From contig JAIESW010000049.1 of NCBI GenBank assembly GCA_019745565.1, forward strand, positions 1-64,000: a stretch of DNA of 64,000 nt. Reading direction: 5' to 3'. Made by a program: the position numbers and the translations under genes. This DNA comes from Burkholderiales bacterium (GTDB taxonomy: Bacteria; Pseudomonadota; Gammaproteobacteria; Burkholderiales; Ga0077523). The notes below the pieces were generated by a model. It was not told the DNA's origin, ran no database searches, and saw nothing but the letters and a program-made list of their open reading frames with translations. The first letter of the stretch is position 1; every line of letters begins with the position of its first letter. Shown one piece after another: positions 10,637 to 19,680 of this stretch.

Positions 10637-11197
10637 TCAAGGGCTGGAAGGCTCCCGCAGCTTGCCCATGGGCTCGATGGTCCCGGTATGCGTCCGGTAG
10701 GCGCCGGCCCGCCGGTCTGAATAGTATCGGCGCAGAGTGTGCCGGACTGTAGCGAAAGCGAGTTGATCCCAGGGCACCTCGGCCTCGCCGACCAGGCGGG
10801 TTTCCAGCGTCTCAGCCCCCGGGCTGAAATCCAGATCGAGCAGGCGCGCCCGGAACAGCAGGTAGACCTGGTCGATGTGAGGAATGTTGTAGAGCGCATA
10901 CAGCCCCAGGATTTCCACCCGCGCGTTCGCCTCCTCTAGCGTCTCGCGCGCGGCGCCTTCGGCGGTGGTCTCGCCGTTCTCCATGAAGCCGGCCGGCACA
11001 GTCCACAAACCGAGGCGTGGCTCGATGGCGCGGCGGCACAGCAGGATGCGGTCATCCCATTCCGCGATGCAGCCCACCACCATGCGCGGATTCTCGTAGT
11101 GGATCGTGTTGCAGGCGTGGCAGACGGCGCGTGCGCGGTTGTCATCGGGCGGAATCTCGTGGACGACCGGCGCGCCGCAGTTGCTGCAGAAGTTCAT
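10637..11197 (-). CDS. NUDIX hydrolase with zinc ribbon
   Basis: A hydrolase of nucleoside-diphosphate-X compounds, 186 aa. An N-terminal zinc ribbon (CSNCG at 4-8 and CHAC about 26-29) precedes the NUDIX domain. Its box is GFMENGETTAEGAARETLEE, which fits G-x5-E-x7-RE-x2-EE; the usual final Gly is Ala. The start at 11197 is set by the zinc ribbon beginning at MNFCSNCG. It lacks the SQPWPFP signature of NudC, so NADH or RNA decapping activity should not be assumed. It is divergent from the MoxR gene with a 67-bp gap. Confidence 0.85.
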   Translation of the reverse strand: MNFCSNCGAPVVHEIPPDDNRARAVCHACNTIHYENPRMVVGCIAEWDDRILLCRRAIEPRLGLWTVPAGFMENGETTAEGAARETLEEANARVEILGLYALYNIPHIDQVYLLFRARLLDLDFSPGAETLETRLVGEAEVPWDQLAFATVRHTLRRYYSDRRAGAYRTHTGTIEPMGKLREPSSP

Positions 11198-11264
11198 CCG
11201 CGCGAACTTAGCAGACCGGCCCCCGAGTCGAAAAGCCCGTGCGGTGCCCGGTAGAATCGGCGCG

Positions 11265-12320
11265 ATGAGACCTTCGAACATCGCCGCCATCCTCGAACGC
11301 GAATTCCGTGCCGCCATCGCGGGCGCGCACACGCCGGTGATGCTGTGGGGCCCGCCGGGGGTGGGCAAGAGCGAGATCGTGCGCGATCTCGCGGCACGCG
11401 CTGGCGTCGGGCTGATCGATCTGCGGCTCTCGCAACTGGAACCCACCGACCTGCGCGGCATTCCGTTTCGCGATGGTTCGCGGGTCGAGTGGTCGGTGCC
11501 CTCGATGCTGCCGGAAGCCGCGCGTCACGGTGCGCGGGGGGTGCTGTTCCTCGACGAGATCAACGCTGCTGCGCCGACTGTCACCGCCGCCGCCTATCAG
11601 CTGATCCTGGATCGCCGCCTCGGCGACTATGCGGTGCCGGGCGGCTGGGCGATCTTCGCCGCCGGGAATCGCCAAGGCGACCGCGGCGTCACCTACGCCA
11701 TGCCGGCGCCGCTCGCCAACCGCTTCACGCACTACGAAGTGGAGCCCCACCTGGACGACTGGGTGACTTGGGCCCATCGCAGCGGCGTGGATGCCCGGGT
11801 CATCGCGTTCCTGCGGTTCCGGCCGGAGCTGCTGTTCGATTTCGATCCGGCGCGCATGCCGGTGGCGTTCCCGTCGCCGCGCACGTGGTTCTATGCTCAT
11901 CGTGCGCTCGAGAAATTCGGTGACGACGGTGCGCTGTTGCTCGAGGGTCTGCAGGCCTGCGTCGGCAAGGCTGCCGGCGCGGAACTCAAGGCCTTCATCG
12001 ATCACATGGAACGCATGCCGGACGTGGATGCCATCGTGCGCGGCGAATCGCAGCGCATGCCCGACACAGTAGACCTGCAATACGGTGTCGCCGCCGCGCT
12101 GGTGCGTCGGGCAGTCAGGGCCGAACGCGCGCCCGAAGCGAAGGCTGTGTACGGCAACATCCTGCGGTACGCCCGCGGCTTTGCCCAGCGCGAGTTGGGC
12201 GTGATGCTGGTCACGGACATGCAGCGCTGCGTCGGCCGGCCGCTGATCGACGTACCCGAGTTCGAGGAGTGGGCCGACAGCGTCGGCGAGTTGGTCCTCT
12301 TCGACCGCCTTCCGACGTGA
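11265..12320 (+). CDS. MoxR-type AAA+ ATPase
   Basis: A cytoplasmic AAA+ ATPase of the MoxR group, 351 aa, likely a chaperone for metal-centre insertion or complex assembly. Walker A is GPPGVGKS (about residues 27-34), Walker B is VLFLDEIN, and sensor 1 lies in WAIFAAGNRQGD. The ATG at 11265 was chosen because the sequence then starts with the usual helix IAAILEREFRAAI. Its TGA overlaps the GTG start of the next gene. The pair MoxR plus VWA-domain protein is a recurrent unit in which the VWA protein is thought to be the partner or adaptor. Confidence 0.87.
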   Translation: MRPSNIAAILEREFRAAIAGAHTPVMLWGPPGVGKSEIVRDLAARAGVGLIDLRLSQLEPTDLRGIPFRDGSRVEWSVPSMLPEAARHGARGVLFLDEINAAAPTVTAAAYQLILDRRLGDYAVPGGWAIFAAGNRQGDRGVTYAMPAPLANRFTHYEVEPHLDDWVTWAHRSGVDARVIAFLRFRPELLFDFDPARMPVAFPSPRTWFYAHRALEKFGDDGALLLEGLQACVGKAAGAELKAFIDHMERMPDVDAIVRGESQRMPDTVDLQYGVAAALVRRAVRAERAPEAKAVYGNILRYARGFAQRELGVMLVTDMQRCVGRPLIDVPEFEEWADSVGELVLFDRLPT

Positions 12321-13612
12321 ACGATACTGCCGACGTTCTCGCACGGGCTTTCACGAAGCTCGCAGCGGCCCGCGCGCGGCTGGTGCTGGAGCGGCCGTTC
12401 ATCGGCTCGCTGTCGCTGCATCTCGCATTCCGCGCGGCCGATCCGGAATGGTGCGCCACGCTGGCCACCGATGCGCACAGCGTGCACTTCAATCCGGCCT
12501 TCGTGGATGAAGTGGCGTTCGGCGATCTCCAGTTCTGGCTGGCGCACGAAGCACTGCATTGCGCGCTGGGGCATTTCGCGCGGCGCGACCATCGCATCAA
12601 ACGGCGCTGGGACGTGGCGTGCGATCACGCGGTCAACCACATGCTGCGCGACGACGGCTTCGTGCCGCCGGTGGACGCACTGCTCGAACCCATGTTCCGC
12701 GGGTTGTCGGCGGAAGAGATCTATCCGCTGATTCCGGTCGAGACCGCCGAGCAGAGCTTCGACCGGCACGTGTTCGACCGCGACGATCAGGGCGGTCTCG
12801 CGGGTTATCTGGGCGAGCGGCGGCTGCGCGAGGAACTGCGAACCCGCGCGACGTCACCGACCGAAGGGGAGGGTGGTGCGCCGCCGCCCGAGGCGGCGGA
12901 GGACGCCTGGGATGACGCAGGCTCCGAAGGGCGGCGTCATCGTCCCGACGGACACAGGGATCTGCGCGTCGAGGGCATGGGTGATCCGCTCGTGCTCGAG
13001 CACCTGTGGAAGAGCCGCCTCGCTGCCGCGGCCCAGGCCGCGCGTGAAGCCGGGCGACTCGGCGAATCGTGGCTGCGTCGACTGGAGCGGCTGCTCGAGC
13101 CCACGTTGCCCTGGCGGGCACTGTTGGCCCGCTACGTCTATGCGGCCGCACAGGAGGACTACACATTCCAGCGGCCACCGCGCCGCGATGGTGCGGCATT
13201 GTTGCCACGGCTGGCGAAGGGCTCCATCCGCCTGGTCGCCGTGCTCGACACGAGCGGATCCATCACCGAAGGCGAACTCGGCGAGTTCGCCGCCGAGCTG
13301 GATGCGCTCAAGGCCCAGGTGAGCGCGCAGCTCACGGTGCATGCGTGCGACGAGCGACTCGCTGCCGATGGCCCGTGGACGTTTTCGGCGTGGGAACAGG
13401 TGCGGCTGCCGGCCGCAGTGGGCGGTGGCGGCGGCACCAGCTTCGCGCCGGTGTTCGACTGGGTCGAGCGCGAAGCGCTCGCGCCCGACCTGCTGATCTA
13501 CTTCACCGACGCTATGGGCGAGTTTCCCGCCCTGGCGCCGTCCTATCCGGTGCTGTGGCTGGTGAAGGGTAACGGCCCGGTGCCGTTCGGGGAGCGGGTG
13601 CAACTCGCGTGA
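12317..13612 (+). CDS. DUF2201 putative metallopeptidase with VWA-like domain
   Basis: A 431-aa protein with a predicted metallopeptidase-like N-terminal region, HEALHCALGH (an HExxH motif at about residue 77), and a C-terminal VWA-like fold. The VWA-like part begins LVAVLDTSGSITEGEL, where DTSGS is the MIDAS-type metal site. A proline and acidic-rich linker (about 170-215) joins them. The GTG start overlaps the stop of the MoxR gene, so the two are co-translated. This DUF2201 plus MoxR pairing is common; whether HExxH is catalytic is unproven. The target complex is unknown. Confidence 0.85.
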   Translation: MNDTADVLARAFTKLAAARARLVLERPFIGSLSLHLAFRAADPEWCATLATDAHSVHFNPAFVDEVAFGDLQFWLAHEALHCALGHFARRDHRIKRRWDVACDHAVNHMLRDDGFVPPVDALLEPMFRGLSAEEIYPLIPVETAEQSFDRHVFDRDDQGGLAGYLGERRLREELRTRATSPTEGEGGAPPPEAAEDAWDDAGSEGRRHRPDGHRDLRVEGMGDPLVLEHLWKSRLAAAAQAAREAGRLGESWLRRLERLLEPTLPWRALLARYVYAAAQEDYTFQRPPRRDGAALLPRLAKGSIRLVAVLDTSGSITEGELGEFAAELDALKAQVSAQLTVHACDERLAADGPWTFSAWEQVRLPAAVGGGGGTSFAPVFDWVEREALAPDLLIYFTDAMGEFPALAPSYPVLWLVKGNGPVPFGERVQLA

Positions 13613-13621
13613 CGGGTTTTT

Positions 13622-14167
13622 TCAGCGCACCTTGCTCTTGACCCCCGCGGCCTTCGACCGCCTGGTCTTGCCCACGGCCGGTTTGCGGTCGTCCTCCGCA
13701 TTGGTCGAGGGCGTGAGCGGGATGAGGCTCTGCTTCAACGTTCGCAGCACGAAGCTCGACCGGCTGTGGCGGATGCCGGGGATGCGATACAGCTTCTGCC
13801 GCAGCAGCCGTTCGTAGTCGCGCGTGTCGCGGACGGCGATGCGGATGTAGTAGTCGTAGTCGCCCGAGATCAGATACGCCTCGATCACTTCGGGGATCTC
13901 CTCGAGCATCCGTCCGAACGCCACGAGGGTCTCGTCGTTGTGGCTCTCCAGCGTCACCTGGACGATCACGGTCTCGGCGAAGCCCACGGCCGCGGGATCG
14001 ATGCGGACGGTGTAGCCCTGGATGACGCCCTCGCTTTCCATGCGCTTGATCCGGGTCCAGCAGGGAGTCGTCGAAAGGCCGACCGCCGCGCTCACCTCCT
14101 GGAGGCTGGCGCGGGCATCTTTCTGGAGAACGGAAAGGATGGCGATGTCGAATTTGTCCAAATTCAT
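13622..14167 (-). CDS. Lrp/AsnC family transcriptional regulator
   Basis: A DNA-binding regulator of the Lrp/AsnC family, 181 aa. An N-terminal winged helix-turn-helix (ARASLQEVSAAVGLSTTPCW, about residues 17-38) is followed by a RAM ligand-binding domain (IVQVTLESHNDETL, SGDYDYYIRI). The last 30 residues are a Lys/Arg-rich tail beyond the usual family length of about 150-160. It is divergent from an acetolactate synthase gene across a 103-bp AT-rich gap with a TAGAA-N5-TTCTA palindrome. That makes amino-acid-responsive control of the synthase and of itself likely. Confidence 0.9.
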   Translation of the reverse strand: MNLDKFDIAILSVLQKDARASLQEVSAAVGLSTTPCWTRIKRMESEGVIQGYTVRIDPAAVGFAETVIVQVTLESHNDETLVAFGRMLEEIPEVIEAYLISGDYDYYIRIAVRDTRDYERLLRQKLYRIPGIRHSRSSFVLRTLKQSLIPLTPSTNAEDDRKPAVGKTRRSKAAGVKSKVR

Positions 14168-14186
14168 TCTTTCAATCCTTGTTTAT

Positions 14187-14201
14187 TAGAAAACTATTCT
14201 A
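14187..14201. promoter_or_regulatory. candidate Lrp-type operator
   Basis: TAGAA-AACTA-TTCTA is a 15-bp interrupted palindrome in the AT-rich gap between the Lrp-type regulator and the acetolactate synthase gene. Lrp-family proteins favour such sites. Position and symmetry support the call; the exact motif of this regulator is unknown. Confidence 0.4.
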
Positions 14202-14270
14202 CATACCAGCCGAAGATGTAGAAAGATCGGAAGCCTTTTCCGGGGCGAACCCCCTAAGATTCGTCCTGCC

Positions 14271-16049
14271 ATGAACGACCGCGTCGCTTCCTCCTCCCTG
14301 CTGGCTCCCCCGGAGCTCGACCGCCCCTCGCGCAACGGAGCGCAGGCGCTCATCGATGCCTTGGTGGAGGCGGGCGTGGAAGTGGTCTTCGGCTACCCGG
14401 GCGGCGCGGTGTTGCCCATCTACGATGCGCTGCACGGCGAAACCCGCCTGCGCCACGTGCTGGTCCGCCACGAGCAGGCGGCGGTCCATGCCGCCGAGGG
14501 CTATGCCCGCAGCAGCGGCAAGCCGGGCGTCGTCCTGGTGACTTCGGGTCCCGGCATGAGCAACACCACGACCGGGCTGCTCGATGCGCTGTGCGATTCC
14601 GTCCCCGTGGTCTGCATCAGCGGGCAGGTGGCCACGGCGCTGATCGGCACCGATGCCTTCCAGGAGTGCGATGCCCTCGGCATCTCGCGTCCCGTGACCA
14701 AGTGGAATACGCAGTTGCGCGCGGCCGGTGACGTGCGGGCCGTGGTGCTGAAGGCCTTCGAAGTGGCGACCCAGGGTCGACCCGGTCCCGTGCTGGTGGA
14801 TTTCCCGAAGGATCTGCAGCTGGCTCCGGTGCCGTCGGCCGCTGTACGTCAGCCGGTGAACCCGGCCGTGTCGCGGCCGGGTGCGTTACCGCGCGGCAAC
14901 CTGCGCAAGGCGGCGGCCCTGATCCGCGAAGCGAAGCGTCCGGTGTTCTACGGCGGCGGCGGGCTGATCAACTCCGGCGAAGCGGCGTGCGAGGCGTTCA
15001 CGCGTGTGGTCCGTCAGACCGGCGCGCCCTGTACGCTGACCCTGATGGGCCTCGGTGCCTATCCGGCGTCGGACCCGCAGTTTCTCGGCATGCTCGGCAT
15101 GCACGGCACGCTCGAGGCGAACCTCGCAATGCATCACGCCGACTTGATCGTGTGCGTCGGCGCGCGGTTCGACGATCGCGTCACCGGCCGGCTCGACGCG
15201 TTCGCGCCCGGTGCGAAAAAGATCCATCTCGACATCGACCCGTCGTCCATCAACAAGATCGTCCCGGTGGACGTGCCGCTGGCGGGCGACTGCGGCTGGC
15301 TGCTGGAAGGCCTGCTGGAAGAACTGGCGCTGACCCCGTTGCCGGCCGCCCGCCTGGACGACTGGTGGGCGCGCCTTGCTCGCTGGCGGGCGGCGGATTC
15401 GCTCGCTTTCAAGACCCGGCCCGACGCCATCGTCCCGCAGCAGCTGATGCGGACGCTGCGTGCGGCGCTGCAGGATCGCGACGCCGTCGTGTCGACCGAC
15501 GTCGGGCAGCATCAGATGTGGGCGGCGCAGCATCTGGCCTTCGAGAAGCCCAATCGCTGGCTGACTTCCGGCGGCGCCGGCACCATGGGCTACGGTCTGC
15601 CGGCGGCCATCGGTGCCCAAATTGCCCATCCGGGCAAGACGGTAGTCTGCGTGAGCGGCGACGCGTCGGTCCTGATGAACATCCAGGAGCTTTCGACTGC
15701 GGTGCAGCATGGCACGCCGGTCAAGGTCTTTCTGTGCAACAACGGCTACATGGGCATGGTCCGCCAATGGCAGGAACTGAATCACGGCGGCCGGCTGTCC
15801 CACAGCTACACCGAGGCATTGCCGGATTTCGTAGCACTGGCCAAGGCATTCGGCTGGCATGCCGAGCGTGTCAGCGATCCGGCCGAACTCGATGCGGCGG
15901 TTGCCCGCTGCCTCGCGGCGGAGGGCCCCGCGTTTCTGGACGTGGTGGTGGCGTCTGTGGAAAATTGTTTCCCCATGATTCCGAGCGGCTGCGGCCACCA
16001 CGAGGTCATGCTGGATTCAACCCGGCGCTGGGACGAAGCCGGCGTCTGA
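14271..16049 (+). CDS. ilvB: acetolactate synthase, large (catalytic) subunit
   Basis: A thiamine-diphosphate enzyme joining two pyruvates to 2-acetolactate (or pyruvate plus 2-oxobutyrate), the first step of valine, leucine and isoleucine synthesis. The 592-aa length is normal. Catalytic Glu68 lies in [13 protein letters not shown], the FAD-binding middle has [18 protein letters not shown], and the diphosphate site is [10 protein letters not shown] to [11 protein letters not shown]. All match true acetohydroxyacid synthases rather than oxalyl-CoA decarboxylase. No small regulatory subunit (ilvN/ilvH) or ilvC follows, so it is an orphan copy. Control by the divergent Lrp-type regulator is likely. 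A catabolic or keto-acid-supplying role beside the next two genes is possible. Confidence 0.88.
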   Translation: MNDRVASSSLLAPPELDRPSRNGAQALIDALVEAGVEVVFGYPGGAVLPIYDALHGETRLRHVLVRHEQAAVHAAEGYARSSGKPGVVLVTSGPGMSNTTTGLLDALCDSVPVVCISGQVATALIGTDAFQECDALGISRPVTKWNTQLRAAGDVRAVVLKAFEVATQGRPGPVLVDFPKDLQLAPVPSAAVRQPVNPAVSRPGALPRGNLRKAAALIREAKRPVFYGGGGLINSGEAACEAFTRVVRQTGAPCTLTLMGLGAYPASDPQFLGMLGMHGTLEANLAMHHADLIVCVGARFDDRVTGRLDAFAPGAKKIHLDIDPSSINKIVPVDVPLAGDCGWLLEGLLEELALTPLPAARLDDWWARLARWRAADSLAFKTRPDAIVPQQLMRTLRAALQDRDAVVSTDVGQHQMWAAQHLAFEKPNRWLTSGGAGTMGYGLPAAIGAQIAHPGKTVVCVSGDASVLMNIQELSTAVQHGTPVKVFLCNNGYMGMVRQWQELNHGGRLSHSYTEALPDFVALAKAFGWHAERVSDPAELDAAVARCLAAEGPAFLDVVVASVENCFPMIPSGCGHHEVMLDSTRRWDEAGV

Positions 16050-16153
16050 TGTCGTAGTACGGACGTGGTCGCCGCTACCCGCAACGACCACGGCGCAGGG
16101 GCTTCGCCGCACCCAAGGCGGATGTCCTCGAAGACAATCCCAAAGGAGAGCAC

Positions 16154-19100
16154 ATGCAAGCCGTCACGCTGGACGACAAGTACGTCGCCGATTCCGGACG
16201 CATTTACCTGACCGGCATCCAGGCCCTCGTCCGCCTGGCGCTCGTGCAGCGCCGCCGCGACCTCGCCGCCGGTCTCAACACCGGTGGGTTCATCTCAGGC
16301 TATCGCGGCTCGCCGCTCGGTGGCCTCGACGAGGCGCTGTGGAAGGCGAAGAAGCACCTCGCCGCGCACCACGTGCATTTCCAGCCGGGGGTGAACGAGG
16401 AGCTCGCGGCCACGGCCGTGTGGGGGTCGCAGCAGGTCCACCTCATCGGCGACTCGGCCTATGACGGTGTCTTCGCCCTCTGGTACGGCAAAGGCCCCGG
16501 CGTCGACCGTTGCGGCGACGTCTTCAAGCACATGAACTTCCAGGGCACCGCGCAGCACGGCGGCGTGCTGCTGGTGGCGGGCGACGACCACGGCGCGTAT
16601 TCGTCGACCCTGCCGCACCAGAGCGATCACCTGTTCTCCGCGTCGATGATCCCGGTGCTCTATCCCTGCAACGTGCAGGAGTACATCGAACTGGGCCTGC
16701 ACGGGTGGGCCATGTCGCGCTTCTCGGGCTGTGCGGTGGGCTTCAAGGCGCTGGCCGACACGGTGGAATCCTCCGCGTCGATCGAAGCGGATCCGTTCAA
16801 GGTCAGGACCATCATTCCGCCGGACTTCGTCATGCCCGAGGGTGGGTTGAACGGCCGGCGCTCGCTCGACCTGCTGGGTATCCAGGCGCGCAAGCAGGAA
16901 GCGCTGATGCAGGACTACAAGATCTACGCCGCGATGGCGTACTCGCGCGCCAATCGGTTGAACCGCACGATGATCGACAGCCCGAACGCGCGGCTCGGCA
17001 TCGTCGCCTCCGGCAAGTCCTACATGGACGTGCTCGAGGCGCTGGAAGAACTGGGCATCGACGAGCAGCGCGCCGCCGAGATAGGCATCCGCCTCTTCAA
17101 GGTGTCGATGCCCTGGCCGCTGGAACCGGAAGGCATCCGCGAGTTCTCGCGCGGCCTCGAGGAGATCCTCGTGGTCGAGGAGAAGCGCCAGATGGTCGAG
17201 TACCAGCTGAAGGAACAGCTCTACAACTGGCGCCCCGACGTGCGGCCGCGGGTCATCGGCAAGTTCGACGAGAAGGGCGAATGGGTCGCCCCGCGCGGCG
17301 AATGGCTGCTGCCGGCGAAGGCCGACTTCTCCATCGCGCAGATCGCTCGCGTGATCGCGGGCCGCGTGGCCCGGTTCCACGACAGCGATCACATCCGGGC
17401 GCGGCTGTCCTTCCTCGAAGCGAAGGAAGCAGTGCTGCGCAAGACGGTGGACACGCCGGTGCGCCCCCCGTGGTACTGCTCGGGCTGTCCGCACAACACG
17501 TCCACCAAGGTGCCCGACGGCAGCATCGCGTTGGCCGGCATCGGCTGCCACGTGATGGCGACGGCCATCTATCCCGAGCACAACCGCACCACCACCCAGA
17601 TGGGCGGTGAGGGCACGCCGTGGATCGGGCAGGCACCGTTCTCCAAGCGCGAGCACGTGTTCGCGAATCTGGGTGACGGCACGTACTTCCACTCGGGCTA
17701 TCTCGCGATCCGCGCCGCGGTGGCTGCCAACGTCAACATCACCTACAAGATCCTCTACAACGATGCGGTCGCCATGACCGGCGGGCAGCCGGTGGACGGC
17801 ACGGTGACCGTGCCGATGATCGCCGCGCAGATGGTGGCCGAGGGGGTCGGCAGGATCGCGCTGGTCTCGGAAGATCTGTCACGCTACGAAGACCGGTCGA
17901 AGCTGCCGTCTTCCGTGACCGTGCACGACCGCAGCGAGCTGGAGACGGTGCAGAAGATGCTGCGCGAACACAAGGGCGTGTCGGTGCTGATCTACGACCA
18001 GACCTGTGCCGCGGAGAAGCGCCGGCGCCGCAAGAAGAAGGAACTGCCGACGCCGACCGAGCGCCTGTTCATCAACGAGGCGGTCTGCGAAGGTTGTGGA
18101 GATTGCGGCGTGCAGTCCAACTGCACCTCGCTCCTGCCGGTGGAGACCGAGTTCGGCCGCAAGCGGATGATCGACCAGTCCTCCTGCAACCAGGACTACT
18201 CTTGTGTGAAGGGTTTCTGCCCGAGCTTCGTCACCGTGGACGGCGGTGCGGTGCGCAAGTCGAAGACCGCCAAGACGGCGAAGACCGAAGACTTCGGTGC
18301 GCTGCCCGATGCGGTCGTGGCCGATCCGGGCGAGGGCACCTACGACATCCTCATCACCGGCATCGGCGGCACCGGCGTCATCACCATCGGCGCGCTGCTG
18401 GGCATGGCCGGCCACCTGGAAGGCAAGGGCGTCTCGGTGCTGGACATGACCGGGATGTCGCAGAAGAACGGGGCCGTGACTTCGCACGTGCGTGTCGCGC
18501 GCCAGCCCGGCCGCATCCGCGCCCAGCGCATCGCCACCGGCGAGGCGGATCTCATCCTCGGTTGCGACATGTTGACCGCCGGTGCCCAGGACGCGATTTC
18601 CAAGACGCGACCCGGCGTCACCGTGGCGCTGATCAACTCGCACGAGCAGCCGCCCGGCCAGTTCGCGCAGCAGCCCGACTGGCAGTTCCCGGACGACCGC
18701 ATCCGCGCCCTGATCGACGAAGCGGTGGGCGGCAGGTCGACGTTCATCGACGCGACCAAGCTCGCGACCGCGCTGTTCGGCGATTCCATCGCGACCAACC
18801 TGTTCATGCTGGGCTTCGCGCTCCAGCGCGGCCTGATTCCGGTGGGCGAAGCGGCGCTGCTGCGTGCGATCGAGCTCAACGCCGTGGCGGTGGAGGCGAA
18901 CAAGCAGGCGTTCCTGTGGGGTCGCCGGGCCGCCGTCGATCTCGCGAAAGTGGAAAAGATCGCTCTGCCGCCGAAGCCGGTCGTGGTGCAGATGCCCGAG
19001 AACCTCGATTCGCTGGTGCGCCGGCGCGTCGCCTTCCTCACCGAATACCAGAACGCCGCGTATGCTCAGGAGTATGCCGACTACGTCGCCAAGGTGAAGG

Positions 19101-19657
19101 AGACGGAGGCTCGCGTCACAGGCAAGGACCAGATCGCTCGGGCCGTCGCGAAGTATCTCTTCAAGTTGATGGCCTACAAGGACGAGTACGAAGTGGCCCG
19201 CCTGTACACGACCGGTGAGTTCGAGCAGCGGCTCAAGGCCCAGTTCGAAGGCAACTTCACGGTGAGCTTCAACCTGGCGCCGCCGCTGTTCTCGAAGAAG
19301 GATGCGAACGGCCACCTGGTCAAGGCCCGGTACGGGTCGTGGACCTGGACCGCGTTCCGTTGGCTCGCAAAGCTCCGCTTCCTGCGCGGCACCGCCTGGG
19401 ACGTTTTCGGCAAGACCGAGGAACGCCGGACCGAGCGGGCGCTGATCGGCGAGTACCGGGCATCCCTGGACGCCGCGCTCAGTCGGCTCTCAGTGGACAA
19501 TGCCGCCCTCGCCCTCGAGTTGGCCAACCTGCCCGAGCACATCCGCGGCTTCGGCCACGTGAAGCACGACCACCTCGACAAGGTGAGGACGCGCTGGCGC
19601 GCGCTGGACGCCGAACTCTCCGGCACCAAGACCGTGACCGCCCAGCAGGCCGCCTGA
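16154..19657 (+). CDS. fused indolepyruvate/2-oxoacid ferredoxin oxidoreductase (IorA-IorB type)
   Basis: A 1167-aa fusion of the alpha (IorA) and beta (IorB) parts that oxidatively decarboxylates a 2-oxoacid to its acyl-CoA. The N-terminal pyrimidine-binding domain starts [15 protein letters not shown]. The TPP-binding part has [15 protein letters not shown] and GIGCHVMA, a cysteine-rich segment ([13 protein letters not shown], about residue 644 on) suggests an iron-sulfur site, and the gamma-like domain begins [17 protein letters not shown] (about 735). AAGGAG stands just before the start. It is 23 bp upstream of icmF, so the two are probably one operon. The name indicates indolepyruvate, but branched-chain oxoacids are plausible given the neighbours. 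Confidence 0.88.
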   Translation: MQAVTLDDKYVADSGRIYLTGIQALVRLALVQRRRDLAAGLNTGGFISGYRGSPLGGLDEALWKAKKHLAAHHVHFQPGVNEELAATAVWGSQQVHLIGDSAYDGVFALWYGKGPGVDRCGDVFKHMNFQGTAQHGGVLLVAGDDHGAYSSTLPHQSDHLFSASMIPVLYPCNVQEYIELGLHGWAMSRFSGCAVGFKALADTVESSASIEADPFKVRTIIPPDFVMPEGGLNGRRSLDLLGIQARKQEALMQDYKIYAAMAYSRANRLNRTMIDSPNARLGIVASGKSYMDVLEALEELGIDEQRAAEIGIRLFKVSMPWPLEPEGIREFSRGLEEILVVEEKRQMVEYQLKEQLYNWRPDVRPRVIGKFDEKGEWVAPRGEWLLPAKADFSIAQIARVIAGRVARFHDSDHIRARLSFLEAKEAVLRKTVDTPVRPPWYCSGCPHNTSTKVPDGSIALAGIGCHVMATAIYPEHNRTTTQMGGEGTPWIGQAPFSKREHVFANLGDGTYFHSGYLAIRAAVAANVNITYKILYNDAVAMTGGQPVDGTVTVPMIAAQMVAEGVGRIALVSEDLSRYEDRSKLPSSVTVHDRSELETVQKMLREHKGVSVLIYDQTCAAEKRRRRKKKELPTPTERLFINEAVCEGCGDCGVQSNCTSLLPVETEFGRKRMIDQSSCNQDYSCVKGFCPSFVTVDGGAVRKSKTAKTAKTEDFGALPDAVVADPGEGTYDILITGIGGTGVITIGALLGMAGHLEGKGVSVLDMTGMSQKNGAVTSHVRVARQPGRIRAQRIATGEADLILGCDMLTAGAQDAISKTRPGVTVALINSHEQPPGQFAQQPDWQFPDDRIRALIDEAVGGRSTFIDATKLATALFGDSIATNLFMLGFALQRGLIPVGEAALLRAIELNAVAVEANKQAFLWGRRAAVDLAKVEKIALPPKPVVVQMPENLDSLVRRRVAFLTEYQNAAYAQEYADYVAKVKETEARVTGKDQIARAVAKYLFKLMAYKDEYEVARLYTTGEFEQRLKAQFEGNFTVSFNLAPPLFSKKDANGHLVKARYGSWTWTAFRWLAKLRFLRGTAWDVFGKTEERRTERALIGEYRASLDAALSRLSVDNAALALELANLPEHIRGFGHVKHDHLDKVRTRWRALDAELSGTKTVTAQQAA

Positions 19658-19680
19658 CAACCAACCGATCCCAGACTGCC

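Noticed and set aside
17879..19315. 478-codon minus-strand frame within the oxoacid oxidoreductase gene
   Set aside because: Antisense shadow; the plus-strand protein is well recognised across this stretch.
19339..19680. Upstream extension of icmF
   Set aside because: It overlaps the end of the oxoacid oxidoreductase in another frame and lacks IcmF homology; the family start is at 19681.
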